Assembly: GCA_045654645.1 (NCBI GenBank)
Contig: JAZONR010000035.1
Coordinates: forward strand, 1 to 61,688
From: HGM04593 sp045654645
GTDB taxonomy: Bacteria; Bacteroidota; Bacteroidia; Bacteroidales; Bacteroidaceae
Direction: 5' to 3'
Length of the DNA stretch: 61,688 bases
The translations under genes and the position numbers were made by a program. Of the stretch, positions 6,892 through 16,834 are shown in pieces (the stretch's first letter is position 1; each line of letters starts with the position of its first letter). The notes beneath the pieces are model-generated. The model searched no databases and was not told the origin of the DNA. It worked only from the letters and a program-made list of their open reading frames with translations.

Positions 6892-9800
6892 ATGAAAAAA
6901 CAATTCGTTATGGTGTTATTGTCGGCTTTTACGCTGTCAATAACTGCTGCAGCGCAGAACCTGAAAGGTTTTGCCTACGGTGATGTGGAGGCCCCTCGCG
7001 GTTATGGCTATGAGAAGGGGCAGCCTGCCGGGCTTGTTGAGTGGGAGTCGCCCACAGAATTGGCTCTGAATAAAGAGCAGCCCAAGGCGTGGTTCTTTAA
7101 TTTTGCTAATGAGGAGAGCGCACGTAAGGTGCTTCCCGAAAATAGCGAGTATTATCTGTCGTTGGATGGCACTTGGAAATTCAACTGGGTTGCCAATCCT
7201 TGGGAGCGTCCTTTGGACTTCTTCAAGACCGGCTATGATGTTTCGGCTTGGGATGATGTTCAGGTTCCTATGAACTGGAATGTTTATGGCTTGCAGCCCG
7301 ATGGCTCACAGAAATATGGTACTCCCATCTATGTCAATCAGCCTGTGATTTTTAAACATCAGGTGGCTGTTGGCGACTGGAAGGGTGGTGTTATGCGCGA
7401 GCCTGCAAAGCATCACACTACTTATAAGTTCCGTAACGAGGTGGGCTCATATCGCCGCACATTTACTCTGCCTGCAGAGTGGGAAGGTCGTCAGGTCTAC
7501 ATCAACTTTGATGGAGTGGATTCCTTCTTCTATCTGTGGATAAACGGCAAGTATGTGGGCTTCTCAAAGAACTCTCGTAACTTGGCTGCGTTTAATATTA
7601 CAAAGTATCTTGTTGAGGGTGAGAACGTTGTTGCTGTTGAGGTTTACCGCAATAGCGATGCGTCGTACCTTGAGTCGCAGGATATGTTCCGTTTGCCGGG
7701 TATTTTCCGCACGGTGTCTTTGACATCTACCAACCCTGTTGAGTTGCGTGATGTTCGTGTGCGTACCGATTTGGATGCTCAGTACAAGGATGCCGTTGCA
7801 AACATTGAGGTTGATGTTCGCAACCTCACAGCCAAGAAGGCCAAGAAGTATCAGGTGAAGGCGCAGCTCTTCAAGAATGTGCTCTACAGCGATGAGAACG
7901 AATTGGTTGAGGGTGCTGTAGCAACCGTTGCGCTTGACCGGCTTCTTGCAGGTGATACCAAGACACTGAAGATTGATATACCCGTTGCCAACCCTGCAAA
8001 GTGGAGTGCCGAAGAGCCCAACCGCTATACATTGGTTGTCTCTTTGCTCGACAAGAAGGGTAGAACAGTGGAGGTTGCATCTACATATTTCGGCTTCCGC
8101 GAGGTTGAAATTCTTGACACAAAGGCCGAGGATGATGAGTTTGGCTTGGCCGGACGCTACTACTATCTCAATGGTAAGCCCATCAAGATGAAGGGTGTAA
8201 ACCGCCACGAGAGTAACCTTGAGCGTGGACACGCCATTACTCGTGAGCAGATGAAGAAAGAGGTTATGCTTATGCTTCAGGGCAACATAAACCACGTGCG
8301 TAATTCTCACTATCCTGATGCTCCCTATTGGTACTACCTCTGCGACAAGTATGGTATCTATCTCGAGGATGAGGCCAATATCGAGAGCCACCAGTATTAC
8401 TATCAGGAGGCTTCTTTGTCTCACGTTCCCGAGTTTGCCGATGCCCACGTTGCACGTGTGATGGAGATGGCTCACGCCACAATCAACAGCCCTGCTGTTT
8501 GCATCTGGTCGCTTGGTAACGAGGCCGGCCCCGGTAACAACTTTGTTGAAGCCTACAAGGCTCTGAAGGCTTTCGACGCTTCACGTCCTGTGCAGTATGA
8601 GCGCAATAACGATATTGTAGATATGGGCTCAAACCAGTATCCCTCTATCGGTTGGACACGTGAGGCTGTAAAGGGTAAGATGAATATTGTTTATCCTTTC
8701 CACATCTCTGAGTATGCTCACAGTATGGGTAATGCCGGTGGTAATCTCATTGATTATTGGGAGGCTATTGAAAGCACTAACTTCTTTGTTGGCGCTGCTA
8801 TTTGGGACTGGGCCGACCAGGCTTTCTGGAATGTAGATGCCAAGACCGGTGATAAGTATATGGGTTATGGTGGAGACTTTGGAGACCGCCCCAATGACCA
8901 CACATTCTGTATGAACGGTGTAGTGTTCCCCGACCACTCTCCCAAACCTCTCTATTTCGAGGTGAAGAAGGTTTATCAGAATGTCGGCATCAAGATGCTT
9001 GAGAATGGCGAGGTTGAGATCTTCAACAAGCGCTATTTCAACTGCTTGTGCGACCTCGATGTTAAGGTCTCTCTTTGGGAGGATGGAAAGCAGATTGATT
9101 CTTACTATATGCCTGATATGAAGATTGGTCCACGTGCGGCAAAGAGCTTCAAACTGAAGTTTAATAATGCTGATTTTGCGGCCGATAAGGAGTATTTTGT
9201 TAAGGTTCAACTTCTTTTGAAGAAGGATATGCCTTGGGCAGAGAAGGGCTATGTGCAGATGGAGGAGCAGATTTTGCTTCAGGGTGCGGCAAAGGCTGCA
9301 TTGCTGGCCGATGCTGCAAAAAGCAACACAAAGATTACAATGAAGGAGAACAAGCAGGCCGGTACAACCGAAATTGCAGGTGAGGGCTTCTCTATTGTAT
9401 TCAATAATGCAAAGGGTGTTTTTGAAAGTGTAACATACGGTGCCGAGACTGTGTTCGAGAAGGGCTCTTCAATGACACTAAGTGGCTATCGTGCTCCTGT
9501 TGATAACGATAACTGGGCGTGGAACCGTTGGTTTGCACTTGGTTTGTATAATCTTGAGGATGAGGTAACATCATACGTATCGCAGAAGAATGCCGATGGT
9601 ACAATCGTGTTGCAGTATATCGTACGCTCACAGGCTAAGCACCCCGGTCGTCGTGTGAAGAACGAGGACAATAGCTTCACATTGCAGAGTGATGCACGTG
9701 AGCTGGGCGAAAATGAGTTCCACTTCATCTCTAACAGAATTTGGACAATCTATCCTGATGGCTCTGTAGAGCTCAATAGCTCTGTAACAGGAAGTGATGC

Positions 9801-10944
9801 CGCTGTTGCACTTGCACGTGTGGGTTATCTGCTCCAGTTGCCAAAGTCTCTCGACAAGTACACCTATTATGGCCGTGGTCCTTGGAACAACTACAACGAC
9901 CGTCGTACAGGTGCTTTCATACAGCAGTATTCAAGCTCTGTTGCCGGCCAGTTTGTACACTTCCCCAAGCCACAGGATATGGCAAACCGCGAGGAGGTGC
10001 GTTGGGCTGCTTTGACAAACAATGCCGGCAATGGTGTGATATTTGTTTCTACAGGTGCTCTCTCAACAACAGCACTTCCCTGGAACGATGTTGAGCTTAC
10101 TGAGGCTGCGCATCCCTATCAGCTGCCTGCATCATCGGGTACTTGGTTGCACCTCGATGCAAAGGTTAATGGCCTTGGTGGTAACAGCTGTGGCCAGGGT
10201 GGTCCGTTGGAGAACGATGTTGTGAAATCGGGCGACAACGCTGTTAGTTTCATAATGCGCCCGGTGAAGGCCGGCGATAGCTACACAGCGTTGGCTAATG
10301 TTGCTCCTGCCGGTGTTATTCCCGTTGTTTTGAAGCGCGACCTTCGCGGCGTTGTTACAATGAGCTGCGCCAAGGAGAATGCCAAGATTTACTACCGCAT
10401 TGGCAAGAGTGGCAAGGCTACTCTCTACACAGAGCCTGTAAATATGGTCAAGGGTGGCGAAATAACCGTGTGGGAGAAGGCTACACCCAAGTTGGCTGCT
10501 ACATACAAGTATGACGAGATTACTTATGTTCCCATCACTGTTGCATTCTGCTCAAGCCTTGAGACCGGCTCGGGTGCTGAAAAGATGCTTGATGGAGACC
10601 CCTCTACCATTTGGCACACAATGTACTCTGTAACCGTTGCCAACTATCCTCACTGGATTGACTTTGATGCCAACGATGAGGTTACTATCAAGGGCTTCAA
10701 GTATATGCCTCGTCAGGATGGTGGCAACAATGGTAACATCAAGGGCTACAAGTTGCAGGTGAGCGCTGACGGTAAGAATTGGAGCGAGCCTGTTGCCGAG
10801 GGTGAGTTCCCTGCCAATGCCGACAAGCAGACTGTACTCTTCAAGGCTCCTGTAAAGGCACGTTTCGTGCGCTTCACAGCTACAAGCTCACAGAATGGTC
10901 AGGACTTTGGTTCCGGTGCCGAGTTTGAGCTCATTAAGGAGTGA
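6892..10944 (+). CDS. GH2 beta-galactosidase (LacZ-type) with C-terminal F5/8C (CBM32-like) domain
   Basis: 1350 residues. Signal peptide MKKQFVMVLLSAFTLSITAAAQ. The order is that of LacZ: jelly-roll sugar-binding domain (about 60-270), Ig-like domain (about 280-400), TIM barrel (about 405-710) with acid/base Glu544 in WSLGNEAGPG and nucleophile Glu607 in HISEYAHSMGN, a linking Ig-like domain, and the LacZ small-chain domain (about 830-1130; YYGRGPWNNYNDR). Residues about 1214-1350 add a discoidin-like domain (TIWHTMYS, PRQDGGNNG, RFVRFTATSS) likely to bind sugar. It is probably periplasmic or outer-membrane associated and removes terminal beta-galactose from host or plant glycans. No susC/susD lies nearby. 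The next gene begins 38 bases later, so co-transcription is possible. Confidence 0.93.
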   Translation: MKKQFVMVLLSAFTLSITAAAQNLKGFAYGDVEAPRGYGYEKGQPAGLVEWESPTELALNKEQPKAWFFNFANEESARKVLPENSEYYLSLDGTWKFNWVANPWERPLDFFKTGYDVSAWDDVQVPMNWNVYGLQPDGSQKYGTPIYVNQPVIFKHQVAVGDWKGGVMREPAKHHTTYKFRNEVGSYRRTFTLPAEWEGRQVYINFDGVDSFFYLWINGKYVGFSKNSRNLAAFNITKYLVEGENVVAVEVYRNSDASYLESQDMFRLPGIFRTVSLTSTNPVELRDVRVRTDLDAQYKDAVANIEVDVRNLTAKKAKKYQVKAQLFKNVLYSDENELVEGAVATVALDRLLAGDTKTLKIDIPVANPAKWSAEEPNRYTLVVSLLDKKGRTVEVASTYFGFREVEILDTKAEDDEFGLAGRYYYLNGKPIKMKGVNRHESNLERGHAITREQMKKEVMLMLQGNINHVRNSHYPDAPYWYYLCDKYGIYLEDEANIESHQYYYQEASLSHVPEFADAHVARVMEMAHATINSPAVCIWSLGNEAGPGNNFVEAYKALKAFDASRPVQYERNNDIVDMGSNQYPSIGWTREAVKGKMNIVYPFHISEYAHSMGNAGGNLIDYWEAIESTNFFVGAAIWDWADQAFWNVDAKTGDKYMGYGGDFGDRPNDHTFCMNGVVFPDHSPKPLYFEVKKVYQNVGIKMLENGEVEIFNKRYFNCLCDLDVKVSLWEDGKQIDSYYMPDMKIGPRAAKSFKLKFNNADFAADKEYFVKVQLLLKKDMPWAEKGYVQMEEQILLQGAAKAALLADAAKSNTKITMKENKQAGTTEIAGEGFSIVFNNAKGVFESVTYGAETVFEKGSSMTLSGYRAPVDNDNWAWNRWFALGLYNLEDEVTSYVSQKNADGTIVLQYIVRSQAKHPGRRVKNEDNSFTLQSDARELGENEFHFISNRIWTIYPDGSVELNSSVTGSDAAVALARVGYLLQLPKSLDKYTYYGRGPWNNYNDRRTGAFIQQYSSSVAGQFVHFPKPQDMANREEVRWAALTNNAGNGVIFVSTGALSTTALPWNDVELTEAAHPYQLPASSGTWLHLDAKVNGLGGNSCGQGGPLENDVVKSGDNAVSFIMRPVKAGDSYTALANVAPAGVIPVVLKRDLRGVVTMSCAKENAKIYYRIGKSGKATLYTEPVNMVKGGEITVWEKATPKLAATYKYDEITYVPITVAFCSSLETGSGAEKMLDGDPSTIWHTMYSVTVANYPHWIDFDANDEVTIKGFKYMPRQDGGNNGNIKGYKLQVSADGKNWSEPVAEGEFPANADKQTVLFKAPVKARFVRFTATSSQNGQDFGSGAEFELIKE

Positions 10945-10982
10945 TGACAGTTTCATATTTTTTTGAATAAGAACTTTGTATT

Positions 10983-12533
10983 ATGAAAAGGAAATCATTG
11001 ATTGCAGTCCTCTCGCTCTTGTGCGCAGTGCTATTTGTGGCTTGTAGCCCAAAGAGAGGCGAGGAGAACTACCTGAAGGTTATTCCCAACGAGTCGATGC
11101 TTGTTTTAAAGCTTGAGACCGGCGCTTTGTTGGAGAAATCGGGCGCTCTTGACAATATGTTCGTGAACGCGGCTATCAATAAGCAGATAGCCGATTATCC
11201 TGAGCCTATTAAGGAGTTGTTGCAGGCTGCAGTCAAGAATCCCGAAAGCCTTGGTATCGACATCGACAAACCCGCCTATATGGCGGTTGTCGATGTCGCA
11301 AACGAGGCACTGTTGGCAACTGTTGCATTGAGCGATGTGGCTGCTTTTGAGAAGGCCTTTGCTGTGTTGTCCGAAGGTGCCGTGCCTGTAACGGACAAGT
11401 ATGGTATGAAGTGCATTGAGTTTGGCGAGCCGGAAATTGCTGTTGTCTATGATGACGAAAGGCTTGTCATTGCAACTGGAAAGAGGAACCTCGACATTGC
11501 ATACTACCTGACCTTGCCCGAGGAGAAAATGGCTGCAAAGAGTGAGCGTTATGCCCGTTTCTTTGACAGTGAGGAGGATGTGAATGTTGTAATGAATCTC
11601 TCTTCATTTATTGGCTTTGCCGTTGAGGAGGATATTTTGGATGAGAGTCTTGCTCCGCTCTTCATTGCGCAGTATGATGGCAAGATGGCCAATGCTTCTT
11701 TGGACTTCCAGAATGGAAGAGTGGAACTTGTTTCAGAGGTTGAGATGTCCGACGAGGCTATAGAACTTGCCAATAAAATAATAAAGACTTCAACCCATTG
11801 CCACCACAAGTATATACCCGGCAGCAGCATATTTGTCCTGAATCTGAATCTTGACCTTATGCCGGTGATTGATGTTCTTGCGCAGACTCCGCTGTTGGAA
11901 CAGTTGAACAGTAACTATGGTGTAAATGAAGAGGCGTTGCAGCAGGTGTTTGCGGCTATCAGTGGCGAGTGGACTGCTGCAATGTGGGCCGATGAGAACA
12001 ATTTGGACATTCCGATGTTCTTTGTTGGAGTAGAGTGCAGCGACCGTTCTTTGTTCGACCTTTTGGTAACATATTCATCGGTGCTGTTGAATACTGTGAA
12101 GGTTGAAGAGGATGTCTATTCATTGAAAACCCCTTCTGTTGATGTGGATTTCACTCTTCTTTATAAAAATGGCTCCATTATGTTTATGCCAAGCAGTCAT
12201 TATAAGGAGATTTCAGCTTCGGACGGGTTGAAGCCCAATTCTGCCAATGCCGACGATTTGAAGCTCTTTTCATCAAAGAAGGATTTATTTGTGCTATCGG
12301 CTGCGCCTTTGCTTCGGTTGCTTGAGGCTGAAATAAGAAACAGTGGTAACACCCGTAACATCGATGATGAAGAGGCGGCCGCTTTCTTTGTGGGGCTGTT
12401 CAAGAGTTTGCACGTGCAGGGCTCTGCAAATAGTTCGGTTATTCAGCTTAACACCTCTGATAGCAGTGTAAATTCGTTGAAGTTCCTGTTTGATAAGCTA
12501 TCGCTCTATTTTACACTGCAGGGTATTGAATAG
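10983..12533 (+). CDS. DUF4836 family lipoprotein
   Basis: 516 residues with a lipoprotein signal (MKRKSLIAVLSLLCAVLFVACS; lipid attachment at the Cys of VACS). After it comes the DUF4836 pattern: a start of the kind YLKVIPNESMLVLKLE followed by repeated segments describing a large beta/alpha protein. It should sit in the periplasm on the inner or outer membrane. The family has no established function. Only 8 bases separate it from the ABC ATPase, then 4 bases to the permease, so the three are probably one operon; the lipoprotein may be a partner or client of that transporter. Confidence 0.8.
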   Translation: MKRKSLIAVLSLLCAVLFVACSPKRGEENYLKVIPNESMLVLKLETGALLEKSGALDNMFVNAAINKQIADYPEPIKELLQAAVKNPESLGIDIDKPAYMAVVDVANEALLATVALSDVAAFEKAFAVLSEGAVPVTDKYGMKCIEFGEPEIAVVYDDERLVIATGKRNLDIAYYLTLPEEKMAAKSERYARFFDSEEDVNVVMNLSSFIGFAVEEDILDESLAPLFIAQYDGKMANASLDFQNGRVELVSEVEMSDEAIELANKIIKTSTHCHHKYIPGSSIFVLNLNLDLMPVIDVLAQTPLLEQLNSNYGVNEEALQQVFAAISGEWTAAMWADENNLDIPMFFVGVECSDRSLFDLLVTYSSVLLNTVKVEEDVYSLKTPSVDVDFTLLYKNGSIMFMPSSHYKEISASDGLKPNSANADDLKLFSSKKDLFVLSAAPLLRLLEAEIRNSGNTRNIDDEEAAAFFVGLFKSLHVQGSANSSVIQLNTSDSSVNSLKFLFDKLSLYFTLQGIE

Positions 12534-12541
12534 GAGAGAAT

Positions 12542-13192
12542 ATGGTAGATAATATAATCCTCAACAATCTAAACCTTAAAGCCTTTGCCGGCGCACCCAT
12601 TGGGGGTGCGCCGTCCGAGGTTTTTGGTTGTAGGGTGGTGCTTCGTAAAGGGGAGTCCTGCTTGGTTGAGGCTGCGTCGGGCAGGGGAAAAAGTTCCTTG
12701 TGCAGTTTTATATGTGGCTTGAGGAGTGATTATGAGGGTGATATCATTATGGCAGATGCCAATATGCAGCCTCTAACCATCAATGCTACACAGCTGCGAC
12801 GCAATGTGTTGGCTGTGATGTTTCAGGATTTGCGCCTTTTTCCGGAACTGACAGCAGTTGAGAATGTTATGCTCAAAAGTGGGCTCACCGGGTATGCCGA
12901 TGAGAAGATTGTGCGCCGGATGCTTGTGCGCTTGGGGCTTGAACAGCATCTCGATTTTGCCTGTGCCACTCTGTCGCTCGGTCAGCAGCAGAGGGTGGCT
13001 TTTGTAAGGGCGCTTGTGCAGCCTTGCGACTTTATTCTGCTCGATGAGCCGGTGAGTCATATCGATGAGGCTTGTGCGCGTGAAATGGCTCAGATGTTGC
13101 GTGAGCGTCAGCTGCGCGATAATGTGGGTATTATTGTAACATCCATTGGCTATCGTTTGCCTTATGGATATGATAGAATAGTGAAATTGTAG
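12542..13192 (+). CDS. ABC transporter ATP-binding protein (LolD/FtsE-like)
   Basis: 216 residues with a full ATPase cassette: Walker A variant ASGRGKSS (residues 45-52, first Gly replaced by Ala), Q-loop in VMFQDLRLF (92-100), signature LSLGQQQR (144-151), Walker B FILLDEP (164-170) and a following His/Asp-loop region. It is of the size of MacB/LolD/FtsE-type cassettes. It lies 4 bases before an FtsX-like permease and 8 bases after the DUF4836 lipoprotein, which suggests an envelope transporter or mechanotransmission complex rather than nutrient uptake. Confidence 0.88.
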   Translation: MVDNIILNNLNLKAFAGAPIGGAPSEVFGCRVVLRKGESCLVEAASGRGKSSLCSFICGLRSDYEGDIIMADANMQPLTINATQLRRNVLAVMFQDLRLFPELTAVENVMLKSGLTGYADEKIVRRMLVRLGLEQHLDFACATLSLGQQQRVAFVRALVQPCDFILLDEPVSHIDEACAREMAQMLRERQLRDNVGIIVTSIGYRLPYGYDRIVKL

Positions 13193-13196
13193 AGAG

Positions 13197-14408
13197 ATGA
13201 AACTCCTGTTTAGACTGTTGAAGAAGAATATCAGCGCACTGCAGCTTGCGGCCTTCCTTGTCGTTAGCTTGCTGGGTGGTGTTGTTGTGCTCACAGGTGT
13301 GCAGGCATACAGGAATTTCAGTGCCATAGCCGGCGGCAATAATCCGCTGTCGGGGTTGGTGGTTATCAATAAAAAGTTGCCTGCCGATGCTGCTTTTAGC
13401 AGTCTTATGGGGGTTACACCCTCTTTCAGCGACGCCGAGGTTGATGAGTTGCTCGCCTCTACGTCGGTATCCTCGGTGGGTAGGTTTGTTTCGGCCGGCT
13501 TCGAGGTTAGTGCCGTGCTGTCGATAGCACAGGCAAGAATGAGCACCGATATTTTCCTTGAGGCGCTGCCCGATGAATTTATAGAGGGTCGCTATATGCC
13601 AATAGGCAACAATTCGCGTAGGTGGGAGGCGCATATTGACAGTGAAACTGTGCCGGTGATAATTCCGCGCAGCTATCTCAATCTATATAACTTCGGTTAT
13701 GCTGCTTCAAACGGTCTTCCGCAGCTAAGTGATAAGGTTGTGCCTTATTTGCCGTTGAAATTCATTGTGAACACTGCAAATGGCAAGGTGGTGCACGATG
13801 CTGTGGTTTGTGGCTTGACCGATGATTTTAACACAATACTTGTTCCCCTTGATTTCTTGAATGAGGCCAATGCTCTTTATGCTCCCGGCAAGAGTGTGAA
13901 GCCTTCGCGTTTGGCACTCGCCACCGATTCGGGTGAGTTTGGCGAGGAGATGTTTTCTTTCCTGGCCGATAGGGGGTATTTGATTGAAGGAAATTCTTTA
14001 CAGCCCCGCTTGCAGAACTTTGTGTCGGGGATATTGTATATTATAATAGGTATTGGCACACTCTTCTCATTGCTGGCATTTTTTATGTTTGTGATGAGCA
14101 TTGAGTTGCTTATAGAGAGAAACCGTGGAGTAATCTCAAATCTTTATTCTTTGGGATATTCGGTAGCGCAGATTGCAAGGCCATATATATTAATGGCATT
14201 GGCTGCAGATGTTGTTGTGTGGGTGCTTGCGGCTGTCGCAGCATCATTGCTTTATCCCACAGTGCAGGGTGTTGCCGATGTGCTGGACCTTGGCGCCGGG
14301 GCGGTTACTATGGCCGGCGTGTGGTGTGCGGCTCTGTTGTTTACGTTATTTTTTACAGCACTACACAGTGTGATGATAAACAAGAATGTAAGGAGGCTTT
14401 GCAGATGA
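13197..14408 (+). CDS. FtsX-like ABC permease
   Basis: 403 residues. One TM near the N-terminus (15-37), a periplasmic domain of about 235 residues, then three TM segments (276-301, 330-353, 368-392). This is the four-TM topology of MacB/LolE/FtsX permeases. The stretch IELLIERNRGVISNLYSLGY after TM2 is the typical cytoplasmic coupling segment. It pairs with the ATPase immediately upstream. The substrate cannot be read from the sequence; lipoprotein handling is a reasonable guess because the first gene of the operon is a lipoprotein. Confidence 0.85.
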   Translation: MKLLFRLLKKNISALQLAAFLVVSLLGGVVVLTGVQAYRNFSAIAGGNNPLSGLVVINKKLPADAAFSSLMGVTPSFSDAEVDELLASTSVSSVGRFVSAGFEVSAVLSIAQARMSTDIFLEALPDEFIEGRYMPIGNNSRRWEAHIDSETVPVIIPRSYLNLYNFGYAASNGLPQLSDKVVPYLPLKFIVNTANGKVVHDAVVCGLTDDFNTILVPLDFLNEANALYAPGKSVKPSRLALATDSGEFGEEMFSFLADRGYLIEGNSLQPRLQNFVSGILYIIIGIGTLFSLLAFFMFVMSIELLIERNRGVISNLYSLGYSVAQIARPYILMALAADVVVWVLAAVAASLLYPTVQGVADVLDLGAGAVTMAGVWCAALLFTLFFTALHSVMINKNVRRLCR

Positions 14409-14474
14409 TGGCTCACATTTGTGGTGGGCTGTTTTTAAGACATTGCATAATATAAATATTAAAATAAAGGATAT

Positions 14475-15377
14475 ATGAAAGGAATTGTTTTGGCCGGTGG
14501 TTCGGGAACCCGCCTCTATCCGATTACAAAAGGTGTGAGCAAACAGATGCTGCCAATTTATGACAAACCAATGATATATTATCCAATCTCGGTGCTGATG
14601 CTTTCGGGGATAAGGGAGATATTAATAATCTCTACACCGCAGGACCTTCCCGGTTTCAAGCGTTTGCTTGGTGATGGTAGTGATTATGGTGTTCGCTTTG
14701 AATATGCCGAACAGCCTTCGCCCGATGGCCTTGCTCAGGCTTTCATTATTGGTGAGAAGTTTATTGGTAATGATTCGGTGTGTCTTGTGCTTGGCGATAA
14801 TATATTTCACGGCAGTGGTTTCTCGGCAATGTTGAGAGAGGCTGTGCGTGCAGCCGAGGAGGATAGCAAGGCAACTGTGTTTGGCTATTGGGTTGATGAC
14901 CCTGAACGCTATGGGGTGGCCGAGTTTGACAAGCAGGGAAACTGCCTGTCAATTGAGGAGAAACCGGTGCAACCAAAATCTAACTACGCTGTTGTGGGCC
15001 TCTATTTCTATCCCAACAAGGTGGTGGAGGTTGCCAAGAATATCAAGCCATCGGCTCGTGGCGAGCTTGAAATTACAACAGTGAACCAGCAGTTCCTTTC
15101 TGATGGAGAATTAAAGGTGCAGACACTGCAACGTGGCTTTGCCTGGCTTGATACAGGAACACACGACTCGCTTGCCGAGGCTTCTATCTTTGTGGAGGTA
15201 ATAGAGAAGCGTCAGGGGCTGAAGATTGCTTGTCTCGAGGGTATTGCTTATCGAAAAGGATGGATAACAAAGGAGAAAATGCAGCAGCTTGCGCAGCCAA
15301 TGATAAAGAATCAGTATGGGCAGTATTTGCTTAAGGTAATAAACGAAGTAGAGCACTTTGGGGTAAATATAGATTGA
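14475..15377 (+). CDS. rfbA: Glucose-1-phosphate thymidylyltransferase
   Basis: 300 residues. Catalyses dTTP + glucose-1-phosphate to dTDP-glucose, first step of dTDP-L-rhamnose synthesis, in the cytoplasm. The N-terminus holds the nucleotidyltransferase signature (GIVLAGGSGTRLYPITKGVS) and KQMLPIYDKPMIYYP; GDNIFHG and GFAWLDTGTHDSL are further conserved blocks. Full length. It is the first gene of rfbACDB, preceded by an AAAGGA-type site; the next gene starts 4 bases after its stop. Confidence 0.97.
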   Translation: MKGIVLAGGSGTRLYPITKGVSKQMLPIYDKPMIYYPISVLMLSGIREILIISTPQDLPGFKRLLGDGSDYGVRFEYAEQPSPDGLAQAFIIGEKFIGNDSVCLVLGDNIFHGSGFSAMLREAVRAAEEDSKATVFGYWVDDPERYGVAEFDKQGNCLSIEEKPVQPKSNYAVVGLYFYPNKVVEVAKNIKPSARGELEITTVNQQFLSDGELKVQTLQRGFAWLDTGTHDSLAEASIFVEVIEKRQGLKIACLEGIAYRKGWITKEKMQQLAQPMIKNQYGQYLLKVINEVEHFGVNID

Positions 15378-15381
15378 GATA

Positions 15382-15951
15382 ATGGAAGTAATAAAGACAG
15401 AGATAGAGGGCGTGGTGATAATTGAGCCACGTATATTCAAGGACGAGAGGGGTTACTTCTATGAATCGTTCTCGCAACGCGAGTTCGAGGAGAAGGTGTG
15501 TTGCACCACATTTGTGCAGGATAACCAGTCAAAGTCCTCCTATGGTGTGTTGCGCGGGCTTCATTTTCAGAAACCGCCTTATAGCCAAAGCAAATTGGTG
15601 CGCTGCATAAAAGGTGCTGTGCTTGATGTGGCTGTGGATATACGCAAAGGCTCTCCCACATTCGGTAAGTATGTTGCGGTGGAACTCACCGAGGAGAATC
15701 ATCGTCAGTTTTTTGTGCCGCGTGGCTTTGCTCACGGTTTTGCCGTGCTTAGCGATGAGGCGGTGTTCCAGTATAAGTGTGATAATTTCTACAACAAGGA
15801 GAGCGAGGGCGCGGTAGCTTGGAATGACCCACAATTGGGAATAGATTGGAGGGTGCCTGCCGATAGAATCATTCTCTCTGAAAAAGATAAATTGAGTAAG
15901 AGTGTAGCCGAAGCCGAATATCTGTTTGATTATAACGAAAACCTTTATTGA
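15382..15951 (+). CDS. rfbC: dTDP-4-dehydrorhamnose 3,5-epimerase
   Basis: 189 residues, a cupin enzyme that epimerises C3 and C5 of dTDP-4-keto-6-deoxyglucose. Diagnostic blocks: FKDERGYFYESF, VLRGLHFQKPPYSQSKLVR (the catalytic His is in LRGLHFQ), FVPRGFAHGFAVLSDEAVFQYK. Full length; it sits 4 bases from rfbA and 4 bases from rfbD. Confidence 0.97.
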   Translation: MEVIKTEIEGVVIIEPRIFKDERGYFYESFSQREFEEKVCCTTFVQDNQSKSSYGVLRGLHFQKPPYSQSKLVRCIKGAVLDVAVDIRKGSPTFGKYVAVELTEENHRQFFVPRGFAHGFAVLSDEAVFQYKCDNFYNKESEGAVAWNDPQLGIDWRVPADRIILSEKDKLSKSVAEAEYLFDYNENLY

Positions 15952-15955
15952 TACT

Positions 15956-16822
15956 ATGAATATTCTTGTAACAGGAGCCAATGGGCAGCTGGGATGCGAG
16001 ATGCGCCGCCTTGGTGCCGTGTCGCCCAATAACTATATATTTACCGATGTTGCAGAGCTTGATATCACCAATGCCGAGGCTGTTATGCAGGCGGTGAAGC
16101 AGTGTGGCGTTGAGGTGATAGTGAATTGTGCTGCATATACCAACGTGGACAAGGCCGAGAGTGATGAGGCGTTGGCCGAACTCATCAATGCAACAGCGGT
16201 GGGCAATCTTGCTGCTGCAATGAAAGAGGTGGGTGGTACACTTTTCCACGTCTCTACCGACTATGTCTTTGGCAGTGAGGGCAACACACCCCGCACCGAG
16301 GATATGCCTCTAAACCCCTTGGGGGTGTATGGCCGCACAAAGTTGCACGGCGAGGAGGCAATTGTGGCAAGTGGCTGCAAGGCTCTTATATTCCGCACTG
16401 CGTGGCTTTATAGCGAGTTTGGTAACAATTTCCTAAAGACAATGATGCGTCTCACTGCAGAGCGGGAGCAGCTCAATGTGGTATTTGACCAGGTGGGCAC
16501 TCCCACATACGCCGGCGACCTTGCGCTTGCGCTCTTCTCAATTATTGAGGCCGGTGTGTATGAAGGTAATGAAGGTATCTACCATTTCTCAAATGAGGGT
16601 GTGTGCTCCTGGTATGATTTTGCTGTGGAGATTGCAGCAGCTGCAGGCAACACCGGCTGTCGCATAAATCCCTGTTACAGCAGCGAGTTTCCTTCGCCTG
16701 TAACACGTCCGCCATATTCAGTGCTCGACAAGACAAAGATTAAGAGGGTGTTCGATATTGACATCCCGCACTGGAGAGAGTCAATGGAGTATTGTATAAA
16801 GAGAATAAAAGCCAATAAATAA
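15956..16822 (+). CDS. rfbD: dTDP-4-dehydrorhamnose reductase
   Basis: 288 residues from the ATG at 15956; a longer in-frame ATG at 15926 would overlap rfbC and adds ten residues without a match to the family. It is an extended SDR enzyme: NAD(P)-binding TGANGQLG at residues 6-13, STDYVF (Thr of the triad), and YGRTKLHGE (YxxxK). It performs the last step, reduction to dTDP-L-rhamnose, a donor for cell-surface polysaccharide. Confidence 0.95.
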   Translation: MNILVTGANGQLGCEMRRLGAVSPNNYIFTDVAELDITNAEAVMQAVKQCGVEVIVNCAAYTNVDKAESDEALAELINATAVGNLAAAMKEVGGTLFHVSTDYVFGSEGNTPRTEDMPLNPLGVYGRTKLHGEEAIVASGCKALIFRTAWLYSEFGNNFLKTMMRLTAEREQLNVVFDQVGTPTYAGDLALALFSIIEAGVYEGNEGIYHFSNEGVCSWYDFAVEIAAAAGNTGCRINPCYSSEFPSPVTRPPYSVLDKTKIKRVFDIDIPHWRESMEYCIKRIKANK

Positions 16823-16834
16823 AATATAGCAGTT

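Noticed and set aside
7564..8475. 303-codon minus-strand frame inside the GH2 gene
   Set aside because: Antisense shadow of a well-supported enzyme; no signal, promoter or family pattern.
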